64,000 nucleotides of DNA from assembly GCF_900114135.1 (NCBI RefSeq), contig NZ_FORY01000001.1, positions 1-64,000 of the forward strand, written 5' to 3'. This DNA comes from Celeribacter halophilus. GTDB lineage: Bacteria > Pseudomonadota > Alphaproteobacteria > Rhodobacterales > Rhodobacteraceae. Below, one piece after another: positions 46,093 to 55,673 of the stretch (position 1 is the first letter of the stretch; every line of letters begins with the position of its first letter). The position numbers and the translations under genes are program-made. The notes under the pieces were generated by a model. The model saw only the letters and a program-made list of their open reading frames with translations, ran no database searches and was not told the DNA's origin.

Positions 46093-47514
46093 ATGATACA
46101 CCCTGCTACCCCTGAATTTCTGGCCCGCCTTGAAGCGGCCTTGCCTGCCGGCACGTTGCGAGAGCGGCGTTCTGGGGAGTTGGAAGACCCGCGTGGGCGT
46201 TATCAGGGGCAAGCGGCCACCATTGCCTGTCCGGCGACGGTGGAGGAGGTTTCGACCATCGTGCAGTTGTGCAATGCGGCCTGTGTCAGCATTGTTCCCT
46301 TGGGTGGCGGAACGGGTCTGGTGCTCGGGCAGATCGCCCATGACGGGCCTGCGCCTGTGGCGCTCTCGCTTGAGAAAATGACAAAAATCCGTGGGGTCTA
46401 TCCGCAGGAAAATGTCATCGTGGCCGAAGCCGGTGCGATCCTTGCCGATGTGCAGACTGCCGCAGAGGAGCAGGACCGCCTGTTTCCGCTGTCCTTGGGG
46501 GCTGAGGGCTCCTGTCGGATCGGGGGCAACCTTTCGACCAATGCCGGCGGGCTCAACGTGTTGCGCTACGGTAATGCGCGGGAATTGTGTCTCGGGATTG
46601 AGGCGGTGCTGCCGGACGGGCATATTTTCCACGGGCTGAAACGGCTGCGCAAGGACAACACGGGCTATGACCTCCGCAATCTTCTGATCGGGGCCGAGGG
46701 CACGCTGGGTGTAATCACGGCGGCGGCGCTGCGGCTTTTCCCGCGACCGGAGCGGACGGCGGCGGCGATTCTGATCGTGCCCTCACCTGCGGCGGCGCTG
46801 GAGCTGTTGAACTTGGCGCAGGGCATCGCGGGGGAGGGGATTTCGGCGTTTGAACTGATCTCCGGCATGGGGCTGGATTTCCTGTCGGATACCATGCCCG
46901 ACCTGCGCCAGCCATTCGAGGACCATCCCGAGTGGAGCGTGCTGATTGATCTCGGCGTGTCTGGCGCGTCCGATCCGGAGGAGATGCTGGCAACACTGTT
47001 CGAGCAGGGGTTCGAGGCGGGGCTGGTCTCCGACGGGGTCATTGCTCAAAGCGAGGCGCAGCGGCAGGACTTCTGGACCCTGCGCGAGACGATTCCAGAG
47101 GGCAACAAACGGGTCGGGTCGATTTCCTCCCATGACATTTCCATCCCGCTCTCGAAGATCGCCGCCTTCATCCCCGAAGGGATCAAGCGGCTTGAGGCCT
47201 TGGGCGATGTGCGAGTGAATTGTTTCGGGCATCTGGGCGACGGCAACCTGCATTACAACGTGTTTCCGGCGCGCGGGCGGGACCGGTCGGAGTATGAGAA
47301 TATCCGGCTTGAGGTGAAGCGCGTGGTGCATGATCTGGTGGCGGAATATGACGGGTCGTTTTCAGCCGAACACGGGGTCGGGCGTCTCAAATCCGAGGAT
47401 CTGGAGCGCTATGGTGATCCGGCGAAACTGTCGGCGATGCGGGCGATCAAGGCGGCACTTGATCCGAATGGCATCATGAATCCGGGTGCCGTTTTGCGCC
47501 TGCGCGCAGACTGA
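46093..47514 (+). CDS. FAD-linked oxidase (GlcD/D-2-hydroxyglutarate dehydrogenase-like)
   Basis: A 473-residue flavoenzyme of the vanillyl-alcohol-oxidase superfamily. The PCMH FAD-binding domain spans about 35-215 (VPLGGGTGLVLGQ, LGAEGSCRIGGNLSTNAGG, GYDLRNLLIGAEGTLGV). The C-terminal FAD-oxidase domain has the GHLGDGNLHYN zinc-site region (about 385-395) and the AEHGVGRLK signature. It oxidises a 2-hydroxyacid such as D-lactate, glycolate or D-2-hydroxyglutarate; the exact substrate is not clear. ATG at 46093 with AAGGAGC 7 bases upstream. A frame extension to 46045 is unsupported. Confidence 0.88.
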   Translation: MIHPATPEFLARLEAALPAGTLRERRSGELEDPRGRYQGQAATIACPATVEEVSTIVQLCNAACVSIVPLGGGTGLVLGQIAHDGPAPVALSLEKMTKIRGVYPQENVIVAEAGAILADVQTAAEEQDRLFPLSLGAEGSCRIGGNLSTNAGGLNVLRYGNARELCLGIEAVLPDGHIFHGLKRLRKDNTGYDLRNLLIGAEGTLGVITAAALRLFPRPERTAAAILIVPSPAAALELLNLAQGIAGEGISAFELISGMGLDFLSDTMPDLRQPFEDHPEWSVLIDLGVSGASDPEEMLATLFEQGFEAGLVSDGVIAQSEAQRQDFWTLRETIPEGNKRVGSISSHDISIPLSKIAAFIPEGIKRLEALGDVRVNCFGHLGDGNLHYNVFPARGRDRSEYENIRLEVKRVVHDLVAEYDGSFSAEHGVGRLKSEDLERYGDPAKLSAMRAIKAALDPNGIMNPGAVLRLRAD

Positions 47515-47534
47515 GTATTTGAGCCATCAGAAAG
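47512..47534 (+). repeat. GAGTATTT element, copy 4
   Basis: TGAGTATTTGAGCCATCAGAAAG; its TGA is the stop codon of the FAD-oxidase gene. Confidence 0.65.
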
Positions 47535-47553
47535 CAGGGCGGTTTGCCCGATA

Positions 47554-47581
47554 GCGCCCTGAACGGTGGCGATCAGGGCGC
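47554..47581. repeat. Inverted repeat between the FAD-oxidase gene and apt
   Basis: GCGCCCTGA and TCAGGGCGC form a perfect 9-bp stem with a 10-base loop between convergent genes. It lacks a T-run. Confidence 0.45.
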
Positions 47582-47615
47582 GGGGTGTTCGTGTTTGCTT
47601 ATGGAGCGGGTGTGG

Positions 47616-48146
47616 TCACGCGCCGTCGAACTGGCATAGGGCGTGAATGTCGTAGCCGAGGTCTTCCAGACGTTTGCGGCCACCAAGCTCCGGCAGGTCG
47701 ATGATAAAGGCGCAGCCGACGATCTCGCCGCCGAGACGTTCCACGAGTTTGGTTCCCGCCTCTGCGGTGCCGCCCGTGGCCAGAAGGTCGTCCACGACAA
47801 GGATTTTCTCGCCGGGCTGAATGGCGTCGTCATGCACTTCGACCACGGCCTCGCCATATTCGAGCTTGTAATCTTCCGAAATCACTGCGCCGGGCAGTTT
47901 GCCTTTCTTGCGGATGGGCACAAAGCCGATGGACAGCTGGTGCGCGATGGCGCCGCCGATGATGAAGCCGCGTGCCTCCAGCCCTACGACCTTGTCGATA
48001 TGCTGGCCGACATAGGGGGCGAGCAACTGGTCGATGGCCAGCCGCATTCCGCGCGGGTCGGCAAAGAGTGTTGTGACATCGCGGAACATGATCCCTTCAT
48101 GCGGGAAGTCGACGATGGTGCGGATGTAATCCTTGACGGTTTTCAT
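47616..48146 (-). CDS. apt: Adenine phosphoribosyltransferase
   Basis: A 176-residue enzyme that makes AMP from adenine and PRPP. The PRPP-binding loop is [12 protein letters not shown] (117-128), and the adenine-side ARGFIIG (58-64) and [12 protein letters not shown] are present. The start ATG lies 3 bases after the mtnP stop, so the two genes are one transcript: MtnP releases adenine and Apt recaptures it. Confidence 0.95.
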   Translation of the reverse strand: MKTVKDYIRTIVDFPHEGIMFRDVTTLFADPRGMRLAIDQLLAPYVGQHIDKVVGLEARGFIIGGAIAHQLSIGFVPIRKKGKLPGAVISEDYKLEYGEAVVEVHDDAIQPGEKILVVDDLLATGGTAEAGTKLVERLGGEIVGCAFIIDLPELGGRKRLEDLGYDIHALCQFDGA

Positions 48147-48149
48147 GCC

Positions 48150-49034
48150 TTATCCTTTCAGAACGCGGCCCGCGACGGTCGCGAGTTTTTCGATCATCTC
48201 CGGTGCGCGTTTGTCCGGCGCGGTCATGATCGCATGTTCCAGCGCACGGTCGCAGCCATAGGGGCAGGGCGTGTAATGCGGTCCCAGTCGCCCGGGCAGC
48301 GCGGCGACAAGGGATTTTGCATGGGCGGTATTGGCTTTGAGCGTCGCGAGGATGTCGGTGATCTGCACCGCGCCGTGATCCGGATGCCAGCTGTCATAAT
48401 CGGTGACCATCGCGACGGAGGCGTAACAGATCTCCGCCTCGCGGGCGAGTTTCGCCTCCGGCATATTGGTCATGCCGATGACATCGCAGCCCCAGCTTTC
48501 GCGATACATCCGACTTTCCGCGATAGATGAGAACTGCGGGCCTTCCATAGCCAGATAGGTGCCGCCTTTATGCACCGTGACGCCGGTTGCGCGTGCGGCC
48601 TCATAGGCAAGGCCGGAGAGCCGTTCGCAGACCGGATGGGCCACGGAGACATGCGCCACGCAGCCCGTGCCGAAAAAGGACTTTTCCCGCGCAAAGGTTC
48701 GGTCGATGAACTGGTCGATGATTACGAAATCCCCCGGAGCCATTTCTTCGCGAAATGATCCCACGGCGGAGACGGAGACAAGGTCGGTGACCCCCATCTG
48801 TTTCATCGAGTCGATATTGGCGCGGTAATTTACCGTGGAAGGGGAATGGACATGGCCGCGCCCGTGACGCGGGAGGAAAACCATTTTGATGCCGTCCAGC
48901 CTGCCGGTGAGCAAGGCATCCGAGGGCGCTCCCCAAGGTGTTGTGACCTCCTGCCAAGTGGCATCTTCCAGCCCGTCAATCTCATAGACGCCCGAGCCGC
49001 CCATCACACCGATCACACGTTGCCTGTCTGCCAT
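48150..49034 (-). CDS. mtnP: S-methyl-5'-thioadenosine phosphorylase
   Basis: A 294-residue nucleoside phosphorylase family 2 protein splitting methylthioadenosine into adenine and methylthioribose-1-phosphate. GVMGGSGVYEIDGLED (about 9-24) is the phosphate-binding N-terminus; FLPRHGRGHVHSPS and the GxTxMPEAKLAREAEIC block (GMTNMPEA) are typical of this family. ATG at 49034 has AAGGAGAC upstream; the longer frame to 49157 is unsupported. Directly coupled to apt. Confidence 0.93.
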   Translation of the reverse strand: MADRQRVIGVMGGSGVYEIDGLEDATWQEVTTPWGAPSDALLTGRLDGIKMVFLPRHGRGHVHSPSTVNYRANIDSMKQMGVTDLVSVSAVGSFREEMAPGDFVIIDQFIDRTFAREKSFFGTGCVAHVSVAHPVCERLSGLAYEAARATGVTVHKGGTYLAMEGPQFSSIAESRMYRESWGCDVIGMTNMPEAKLAREAEICYASVAMVTDYDSWHPDHGAVQITDILATLKANTAHAKSLVAALPGRLGPHYTPCPYGCDRALEHAIMTAPDKRAPEMIEKLATVAGRVLKG

Positions 49035-49226
49035 GCCTGTCTCCTTGCTGGTCGGGCGGAGTTTGCGGCGATGCAGAACAGGGTGCAAGGGGCAAAGCGC
49101 AACAGATGACGGCTGTTCTTGCACAGTGTATGGCGATGGGCTTTCGCAATGCGACAAAACGCGCTATGGGGGCGTCAAGGCCCCGTGAACGGGCAAAGAA
49201 ACCTCAAAATACCAAGGGATGACCCC

Positions 49227-50837
49227 GTGATACAATCCGCACTCGCAAGTTTTGCGAAAAACCTCTCCATTTCCGGAACGACATCGACCAAGCTCACGCC
49301 GACACAGGCCAAGACCGATGTCCTCTCCGGCCTCACCGTGGCTTTGGCGCTTGTGCCCGAAGCCGTTGCCTTTTCTTTTGTGGCGCAAGTCCACCCGCTG
49401 GTCGGGCTTTACGCGGCCTTCATTATGGGGCTTGTCACCGCCGTGTTCGGCGGGCGTCCGGGGATGATCTCCGGCGCGACGGGGGCGATTGCGGTCGTGT
49501 TCGTCTCTCTCGTCATCGAGCATGGTGTCGAATATCTCTTTGCCACCGTGGTCCTCATGGGGATTTTGCAAATCCTTGCGGGCATCTTCCGGTTGGGCAA
49601 ATTCATCCGGCTTGTGCCGCACCCGGTGATGCTGGGCTTTGTAAACGGTCTGGCTATCGTGATTTTCCTCGCCCAGCTGACGCAGTTCAAGGTGCCAGGC
49701 ACGGACAGCTTCATGACCGGCATGCCGCTCGTGATCATGCTGGCGCTGGTCGCCTTGACGATGGCGGTGGTATATTTCCTGCCGAAAGTGACCAATATCA
49801 TCCCCGCACCCCTGGCCGGCATCCTGATCACGGCCGTGGTTGTGATTGCCTTTGGCATCAACGTGCCGCGCGTGGGTGACATGGCGCAGATCAAAGGCGG
49901 GCTTCCGACCTTCCACATCCCTGCCGTGCCGATGTTCGAAAGCATGGAGAGCTTCCTCTCCACGATGCACATCATTTTCCCCTATGCGCTGATCGCGGCG
50001 GCTGTGGGCTTGATCGAGAGCCTGTTGACGCTCAACCTCGTGGGCGAGATCAAGGGTGAGCGCGGTGGCGTGTCGCAGGAATGTCTGGCCCAAGGTGCAG
50101 GCAATGTGATCTCCGGTTTCTTCGGTTCAATGGGCGGCTGTGCGATGATCGGGCAGTCGATGATCAACGTGAAATCCGGCGGGCGTACGCGTCTGGCAGG
50201 GATTGCCGCAGCGCTGTTCCTTCTGGCCTTCATCATGGTCGCCAGCCCGCTGATCGAACAAATCCCGCTCGCAGCACTTGTCGGCGTGATGTTCATGGTG
50301 GTGATCGGCACGTTTGCATGGAACTCGTTCAACGTGATGCGCAAAGTGCCGCGCGTGGATGCGTTTGTCATCGTTCTGGTGACCGTTGTGACCGTCCTCG
50401 AAGACCTCGCAATCGCTGTTGTCGTCGGCGTGATCGTCTCGGCGCTGGCCTATGCGTGGCAGAATGCCTCGCGCATCCATGCCAAAACCTATGAGACACC
50501 CGAAGGCGCCAAGGTCTATCAAATTCAGGGCCCGCTGTTTTTTGGTTCCGCCGAAGGATTTCTTGAAATGTTCGATCCGGCAAATGATCCGTCTATGGTG
50601 ATCGTCGATTTCGCCGATAGCCGTGTGGCCGACCAATCGGCGCTGAATGCGATCGAAAGTCTGGCGGCGAAATACGAGGCGCGGGGCAAGGAAATCCAGC
50701 TGCGCCATCTGAGCCGCGACTGTCACCGCCTGCTGTCGAAAGCGGGTCACTTGATGGTCGATAGCGATGACGATCCTGATTATCAGGTCGCTACGGACTA
50801 TGTCGTGCGCACCGGTGTTCTCGGCAGCGGGCACTAG
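49227..50837 (+). CDS. SulP-family inorganic anion transporter
   Basis: A 536-residue membrane protein with about eleven hydrophobic spans forming the SulP (SLC26) transporter domain (VLSGLTVALALVPEAVAFSF, GMISGATGAIAVVFV) and a C-terminal STAS domain (about 435-530, with VDFADSRVADQSALNAIESL). It probably carries sulfate, bicarbonate or a related anion. I put the start at GTG 49227, preceded by AAGGGATGA; the frame extends to 49119. A terminator follows. Confidence 0.88.
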   Translation: MIQSALASFAKNLSISGTTSTKLTPTQAKTDVLSGLTVALALVPEAVAFSFVAQVHPLVGLYAAFIMGLVTAVFGGRPGMISGATGAIAVVFVSLVIEHGVEYLFATVVLMGILQILAGIFRLGKFIRLVPHPVMLGFVNGLAIVIFLAQLTQFKVPGTDSFMTGMPLVIMLALVALTMAVVYFLPKVTNIIPAPLAGILITAVVVIAFGINVPRVGDMAQIKGGLPTFHIPAVPMFESMESFLSTMHIIFPYALIAAAVGLIESLLTLNLVGEIKGERGGVSQECLAQGAGNVISGFFGSMGGCAMIGQSMINVKSGGRTRLAGIAAALFLLAFIMVASPLIEQIPLAALVGVMFMVVIGTFAWNSFNVMRKVPRVDAFVIVLVTVVTVLEDLAIAVVVGVIVSALAYAWQNASRIHAKTYETPEGAKVYQIQGPLFFGSAEGFLEMFDPANDPSMVIVDFADSRVADQSALNAIESLAAKYEARGKEIQLRHLSRDCHRLLSKAGHLMVDSDDDPDYQVATDYVVRTGVLGSGH

Positions 50838-50861
50838 GCGAAAATGTTTGAATGAGACAAG

Positions 50862-50886
50862 AAAAGGGGCCCGCGCGGCCCCTTTT
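50862..50886. terminator. Terminator between SulP and flavin reductase genes
   Basis: AAAAGGGGCC-CGCGC-GGCCCCTTTT is a near-perfect 10-bp stem with T-runs on both strands, usable for both convergent genes. Confidence 0.85.
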
Positions 50887-50890
50887 TACG

Positions 50891-50914
50891 TTTCCTTTGT
50901 GCGAAAAATACTCA
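50891..50914 (-). repeat. GAGTATTT element, copy 5
   Basis: Minus-strand TGAGTATTTTTCGCACAAAGGAAA, beginning 7 bases after the flavin-reductase stop and just before the terminator. Nearly identical to copy 2. Confidence 0.65.
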
Positions 50915-50921
50915 GTCCGGA

Positions 50922-51506
50922 TCAAGCCTTCGGGCGCGTAAGCTCGAATACTTTGGTGATTTCGGCATAATCCCGATAGCCGAGACGCGACAACAGACGC
51001 GCCTTGACCACATCGAAGCGGCCCTCGACGATCAGATCGGGACGAATGTGGATACCGACAACTTCGCCGAACACGGCGGTGTTCTCCGCCCCCACAAGCT
51101 CCACAATCTGCGTGACCCTGCATTCCAGAGAGGCGGGGGCATCTTCGACGCGGGAGCAGGCAATCTCGCGACAGGGGGCGCGCAACGTGCCCGAGTGGGT
51201 GAACTCGTCTTCCTCAAAGGCCAGCGCTTCTGAGGAGGCGTTCATCATCGCGATTTGCTCCGCGCCAACCAGATTGACGCAGAACTCGCCTGTCTCGCGC
51301 AGGTTTTGCATCGTGTCTTTCGCGCCGACAGAGCCGAACATCACCTGCGGCGGCGCATAGGCGACCGCGTTGAAAAAGGAATAGGGCGCGAGATTCTCGT
51401 GTCCCGAAGCGGACCGCGTCGAAATCCAGCCGATGGGGCGGGGCGAGACAATGGCGCTGAACGGATTGTGCGGCAGGTCATGCCCGTCGCTGGGGCGATA
51501 ATACAT
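50922..51506 (-). CDS. Flavin reductase-like FMN-binding protein
   Basis: A 194-residue member of the flavin-reductase-like (DIM6/NTAB) split-barrel family. PRPIGWISTRSASGHENLAPYSFF-type core: SPRPIGWIST, NLAPYSFFN, and NLRETGEFCVNLV. It binds FMN noncovalently and may supply reduced flavin to a partner. The ATG at 51506 is used, with AAAGGA 11 bases upstream; a longer frame to 51548 has no support. Divergent from the GNAT gene. Confidence 0.82.
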   Translation of the reverse strand: MYYRPSDGHDLPHNPFSAIVSPRPIGWISTRSASGHENLAPYSFFNAVAYAPPQVMFGSVGAKDTMQNLRETGEFCVNLVGAEQIAMMNASSEALAFEEDEFTHSGTLRAPCREIACSRVEDAPASLECRVTQIVELVGAENTAVFGEVVGIHIRPDLIVEGRFDVVKARLLSRLGYRDYAEITKVFELTRPKA

Positions 51507-51614
51507 TTTCGGAACGGTCCTTTCGCGTTTCGACGCGTTGCCCCCCATTTAACGCTGTGTTAGCAGAATTTCGAGCCAAAACCGCAGCAAGCGGGCGGAG
51601 CGAAAGGGGCAGGC

Positions 51615-52106
51615 GTGTATCAGCTCGAAACCGAGTCACCGGATGATCTATGGGAGGTCGAAGCCCTCTATGACACCTGCTTCGCGCCTGGGCGCGAGCT
51701 TTTGTCCTCCTACCGGTTGCGCGAGGGGGTCGAGAAGGTGTCCGATCTTTGTCTGATTGCGCGTGATGAGGGCGGCGTTTTGGCCGCTGCGATCCGCTTC
51801 TGGCCCATTCGCATCGGGGAGGACAGGCATCGCGCACTTTTGCTTGGACCTATTGCGGTCCACCCGACCCGTCAGGGTGAGGGGCTGGGCGGGATGTTGA
51901 TGACAGAGGCCATGGCCGAAGCCGTCAAACTCGGTTGGGAGCGGGTGATGCTGGTGGGGGACGAGCCCTATTATTCCCGTTTCGGTTTTGAAAAACTCCA
52001 CCATGTGGAAATGCCGCCGCCCACGAATCCGGACCGTGTGCTGGGCGTGGCCTTGCATCCCGGCGCGTGGGATGGGGTTGCGGGTCTTGTTCACAAGGAC
52101 GACTGA
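51615..52106 (+). CDS. YhbS-like GNAT N-acetyltransferase
   Basis: A 163-residue acetyltransferase; the acetyl-CoA P-loop is QGEGLGGMLM (about 93-102), following IAVHPTRQ. The C-terminal part FSRFGFEKLHHVEMPPPTNPDRVL is typical of the YhbS-like branch. Substrate unknown. Start GTG at 51615 has GAAAGGGG upstream. Followed after 15 bases by the EcsC-like gene. Confidence 0.85.
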   Translation: MYQLETESPDDLWEVEALYDTCFAPGRELLSSYRLREGVEKVSDLCLIARDEGGVLAAAIRFWPIRIGEDRHRALLLGPIAVHPTRQGEGLGGMLMTEAMAEAVKLGWERVMLVGDEPYYSRFGFEKLHHVEMPPPTNPDRVLGVALHPGAWDGVAGLVHKDD

Positions 52107-52121
52107 CCCCAAATAGAGGCA

Positions 52122-52892
52122 ATGACCAAGAAATTGCCGCCTTTGAATGCTGGCCCCCATGCCGTTTTGCAAGCCCCCACACCGGAGGCGATCCGTGCGC
52201 TTGCGCGTCGGTTGAAACGCGCCAATCATCCCGGCATGCAGATTTTGAACATGGTGGGCGGCAAGGCGGACGGCTTGTTTGATAAACTGCCTGCCCCCGT
52301 GCGCGGACAGTTGGAGGCCGCGACGCTCTCGGCGCTTGAACTGGCGTTTGAAGGGGCTGCGCGGGGACGACGGACGGTGAAGGTCAACACATGGCTGTCG
52401 CGGGCGGTGACGTCGGGGCTGGGGGCGGCTGGCGGTGCCGGAGGGTTGCCGACCGCTTTGGCCGAACTGCCGGTGACCACAACTGTGCTGCTTCATGCCA
52501 TTCAAGGCGTTGCTGAAGATCACGGGTTTGATCCTGCGCGGGATGATGTGCGCAAAGCCTGTATTCAGGTCTTTGCAGCCGCCGGTCCTTTGGCTGATGA
52601 TGACGGGGCCGATCTCGGGTTTCTGGCCGCGCGGACGACTCTGACAGGGGCGACGCTGAACGGGATCATCGCCAAGGTTGCGCCGCGTCTGTCTGTGGTT
52701 CTGGGGCAAAAGCTGGCGACACAAACCGTGCCTGTGTTGGGAGCGGTGGCGGGGGCCGCGACGAATTACGCCTACACGGCCTATTATCAGGATATGGCGC
52801 ATGTGAGCTTTGCCATGTTACGCATGGCTGAGGATAGTGACCTGCCGTTTGAGACGCTCAAGGAGATGTTGAGCGAGGAAATGAGCCGTTAA
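52122..52892 (+). CDS. EcsC-family protein
   Basis: A 256-residue protein of the EcsC family (named after the third gene of the Bacillus Ecs ABC-transporter locus, function unproven). It has amphipathic helices and glycine/alanine-rich hydrophobic segments: GLGAAGGAGGLPTALAELPVTTT and VPVLGAVAGAATNYAYTAYYQDMA. No transporter neighbours here. Possibly membrane-associated. The gene follows the GNAT gene by 15 bases and probably shares its transcript. Confidence 0.8.
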   Translation: MTKKLPPLNAGPHAVLQAPTPEAIRALARRLKRANHPGMQILNMVGGKADGLFDKLPAPVRGQLEAATLSALELAFEGAARGRRTVKVNTWLSRAVTSGLGAAGGAGGLPTALAELPVTTTVLLHAIQGVAEDHGFDPARDDVRKACIQVFAAAGPLADDDGADLGFLAARTTLTGATLNGIIAKVAPRLSVVLGQKLATQTVPVLGAVAGAATNYAYTAYYQDMAHVSFAMLRMAEDSDLPFETLKEMLSEEMSR

Positions 52893-52993
52893 CGCATTCT
52901 CGCGCAATGTATTGAAAGTTCGGTCCCTGTCAGACGCAACCAGATGCATACAGAGGTCAGTTGCAAACGACGTTTGCTGTGGGCTTTCATGCG

Positions 52994-53019
52994 TTAACCT
53001 TAATCAGATTAACCTTAAT
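52994..53019. repeat. Direct repeat TTAACCTTAAT, 15-base period
   Basis: Two exact copies of TTAACCTTAAT at 52994-53004 and 53009-53019. They lie between the convergent EcsC-like and ptsP genes. Purpose unknown. Confidence 0.5.
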
Positions 53020-53094
53020 GCGTGAGTGGATGCGAGGCACCGCAATACGCTTCTGCATCTAGACGCAGGGAGGGGCGGCAGAAGAGAAGCCGCT

Positions 53095-55347
53095 TCAGAG
53101 CATGAAACCCTGCTTGCTTAGATAGGCGGTGAGATCTTCGCGCACCGATTGGGCACCATTTGCTGCCGCCTGATCAATCACCTGCGCCACCTCATCAAGG
53201 TCAAGTCGCCGGAGCATGGCTTTCACCGGGCCGATGGAGGCCGGACGCATGGAGAGCGTGCGCACACCCATAGCTGCCAGCGCCACAGCTTCGATCGGAC
53301 GGCCTGCATCCTCGCCACAAAAAGACACAGGTGTGTCGAACTGGTCGCAGCGTTGCACGATCTGGCGGATGAAGTTCAGGAAGGAATAGTTCAGCGTATC
53401 ATACCGGCGCCGGACCCGTTCGTTCTCCCGATCTGCGGCGAAGAAGAACTGTTTCAAATCATTGCCGCCGATGGAAATGAAATCGGTTTGTTCAAAGAAC
53501 AGATCGGGTGCGAAGGCCAAAGACGGGGTTTCGAGCATCGCGCCGACTTCAATGGAGGAGGGCGGAACATATCCGAGTTTGCGTTCGGAAATCAGCACAT
53601 CATCCAAAAGGGCTCGCGCCTCGCGAAACTCGTCGAACTGTGCCACGAAAGGGAACATGATCGTCAGAGGGCGCCCAGCTGCGGCGCGGGTGAGGGCTTG
53701 CAACTGCATCCGCATGACGCCGGGCTTGTCCAGCCCCACTCGAATCGCGCGCCAGCCCATTGCGGGGTTCGGCTCGTCTTGCGGCTTCATGTAGGGCAGA
53801 ACTTTATCCGACCCGATGTCGAGTGTGCGAAACACCACACGTTTGCCACGTGCCGCATCCATGACGCGGGCATAGAGCGTGGCAAGCTCGCCGCGACGGG
53901 GCACCTTGTTGCGGATCAGGAATTGCAATTCCGTGCGAAACAGCCCCACACCTTCTGCGCCAGAAGAGGCCAGAGAGGGCAGGTCGGCCATCAGGCCCGC
54001 GTTCATATGCATGGCGATATGTTTGCCGCAGAGCGTCTCCGCAGGCAGACCCACAAGGCCGGCATAGCGTTGTTGCGCCTCGGCCTGCATCGCGATCTTG
54101 TCCCGAAACGCGGTGGCGACGGTATCTTCGGGCCTGAGATGCACAATGCCCTGATCGCCATCGACCAGAATCGCATTGCCATTGAGGGCCTCTGTCGTGA
54201 TGCCTTCGGCATGGATTACCAAGGGAATTGCCCAAGCGCGGGCCACCACGGCGGCATGGGAGCCGACGGAGCCTTGTTCCAACACGATGCCCTTGAGCGT
54301 TTTGCCATATTCCAGCAATTCGCCGGGGCCGATGTTGCGAGCGACAAGGATGGGGTTTTCCGGCATTTCCGCGCCGGTCTCATGGCCTTGGCCGGTGAGA
54401 ATCCGCAGCAGCCGGTTTGACAGGTCGTCAAGATCATGGAGCCGTTCACGCATGTAGGGGTCGGGCACCTTCGCCAGACGGGTGCGTGCGGCGCCCTGTT
54501 CTTTCTCCACGGCGGCTTCGGCCGAGAGACCGCGCCCGATGTCTTCTTCCATCCGGCGCATCCAGCCACGGGAATTGGCGAACATCCGGTAAGCTTCGAG
54601 CACCTCGCGTTGGTCTTTCTCCGAAGGTTCGACATTGGCCAGCATACTGTCCACAGAGAGACGTAGTTGATCGACCGCTTTGCGCAGGCGTTCGGTTTCC
54701 GCCTCGGGGTCGTCCGCGACAGGGTTGGTAACGACCACACGGGGCTCGTGCAGGAAGACATTGCCCTCGGCCACGCCCTCCTGACCGGTTGCGCCGCGAA
54801 ACATCACCGGATGCTGATGCAGCGCTGTCATGCCGCCCTCGTCGCTGACAAAGGCACCCAGTTCGGTCATTTCGGCCAGCACCATCGCCACCACTTCGAG
54901 AGCATAGACCTCATCGTCGGTGAAGGCGCGGGCATCTTTGGACTGGACGACCAGAACGCCGAGAATCTCGCCCAGCCGTTGAATCGGCAGGCCCAGAAAG
55001 CTGGAGAAAAGTTCTTCGCCGGTTTCGGGCATATAGCGGAAACCGCGCTCGGAGGGGGCATCGGCGGCATTGACCATAGAGCGGGTGCGAGCAACCCGTC
55101 CGACAAGCCCCTCGCCAATCCGCAGCCGTGTCTGGTGGACGGCTTCGGCTTTCAGCCCTTCGGTTGCACAGAGTTCCAGCGTGTCGGAATCGCGGAAGAG
55201 ATAGATCGAGCAGACTTCTGTCTGCATACTGTCGGCGATTAGGCTGGTGATGCGGTCAAGACGTTCCTGACCTGCGCTGTCCTCGGCCAACGTGTCCCTG
55301 AGCCGGCCCAACAGCTTCCGGCTTTCGCTCTCCATATTGTTTGGCAT
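53095..55347 (-). CDS. ptsP: Phosphoenolpyruvate-protein phosphotransferase PtsP (EI-Ntr)
   Basis: A 750-residue enzyme I of the nitrogen phosphotransferase system: an N-terminal GAF domain (about 15-160), then the PEP-utilising N-domain (linker helices), the swivel domain with the phospho-His in GSVGSHAAVVARA, and the PEP-binding TIM barrel (GSDKVLPYM, SIGGNDLKQFFFAADREN, CGEDAGRP). It passes phosphate from PEP to NPr, linking carbon/nitrogen status to K+ transport and stress control. ATG at 55347 has GGCGGGGAC just upstream. Same strand as lysC, 326 bases apart. Confidence 0.94.
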   Translation of the reverse strand: MPNNMESESRKLLGRLRDTLAEDSAGQERLDRITSLIADSMQTEVCSIYLFRDSDTLELCATEGLKAEAVHQTRLRIGEGLVGRVARTRSMVNAADAPSERGFRYMPETGEELFSSFLGLPIQRLGEILGVLVVQSKDARAFTDDEVYALEVVAMVLAEMTELGAFVSDEGGMTALHQHPVMFRGATGQEGVAEGNVFLHEPRVVVTNPVADDPEAETERLRKAVDQLRLSVDSMLANVEPSEKDQREVLEAYRMFANSRGWMRRMEEDIGRGLSAEAAVEKEQGAARTRLAKVPDPYMRERLHDLDDLSNRLLRILTGQGHETGAEMPENPILVARNIGPGELLEYGKTLKGIVLEQGSVGSHAAVVARAWAIPLVIHAEGITTEALNGNAILVDGDQGIVHLRPEDTVATAFRDKIAMQAEAQQRYAGLVGLPAETLCGKHIAMHMNAGLMADLPSLASSGAEGVGLFRTELQFLIRNKVPRRGELATLYARVMDAARGKRVVFRTLDIGSDKVLPYMKPQDEPNPAMGWRAIRVGLDKPGVMRMQLQALTRAAAGRPLTIMFPFVAQFDEFREARALLDDVLISERKLGYVPPSSIEVGAMLETPSLAFAPDLFFEQTDFISIGGNDLKQFFFAADRENERVRRRYDTLNYSFLNFIRQIVQRCDQFDTPVSFCGEDAGRPIEAVALAAMGVRTLSMRPASIGPVKAMLRRLDLDEVAQVIDQAAANGAQSVREDLTAYLSKQGFML

Positions 55348-55673
55348 GTCCCCGCCGGTCCTCTCGCGCGCCTTACCTCTGGCGTCGTCTTCTTTAGAGC
55401 ACAGATGTGGGTCTTGCCCAGAGAAAAACAAGCGGGATCAGAGCGATCAGCTATAATTTGCTTGGAAAAAGTGCAGAAAATTCCGTGGCTTGATGATGCA
55501 GGTGCAGAAAGATTGTGCTGTGGGGCGCTGGTTGCAAAGGCGTTTTGCGGTCGCATCGTGCCAAAGGTGCTCGGGAAACGCTGTATGGCCTGAAAATCAG
55601 GGAAACGGGAATAAGAAAAGCCCCCGCAAGGGCGGAGGCTTTCATAAGGCGGTCAAAAGTTTCCGCTACTGGA
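55348..55673. other. 326-base intergenic region between lysC and ptsP, terminator only
   Basis: Contains the lysC terminator at its right end and presumably the ptsP promoter. Two near copies of GTGCAGAAA are found near 55469 and 55501. No gene seen. Confidence 0.5.
55616..55642 (-). terminator. Terminator after lysC
   Basis: On the minus strand, AAGCCTCCGCC-CTT-GCGGGGGCTT (with bulges) is followed by TTTTCTTATT, 32 bases beyond the lysC stop. Confidence 0.7.

Noticed and set aside
48150-48153. mtnP-apt coupling as a novel system
   Set aside because: Adenine release and recapture by neighbouring genes is metabolically sensible and an ordinary arrangement.
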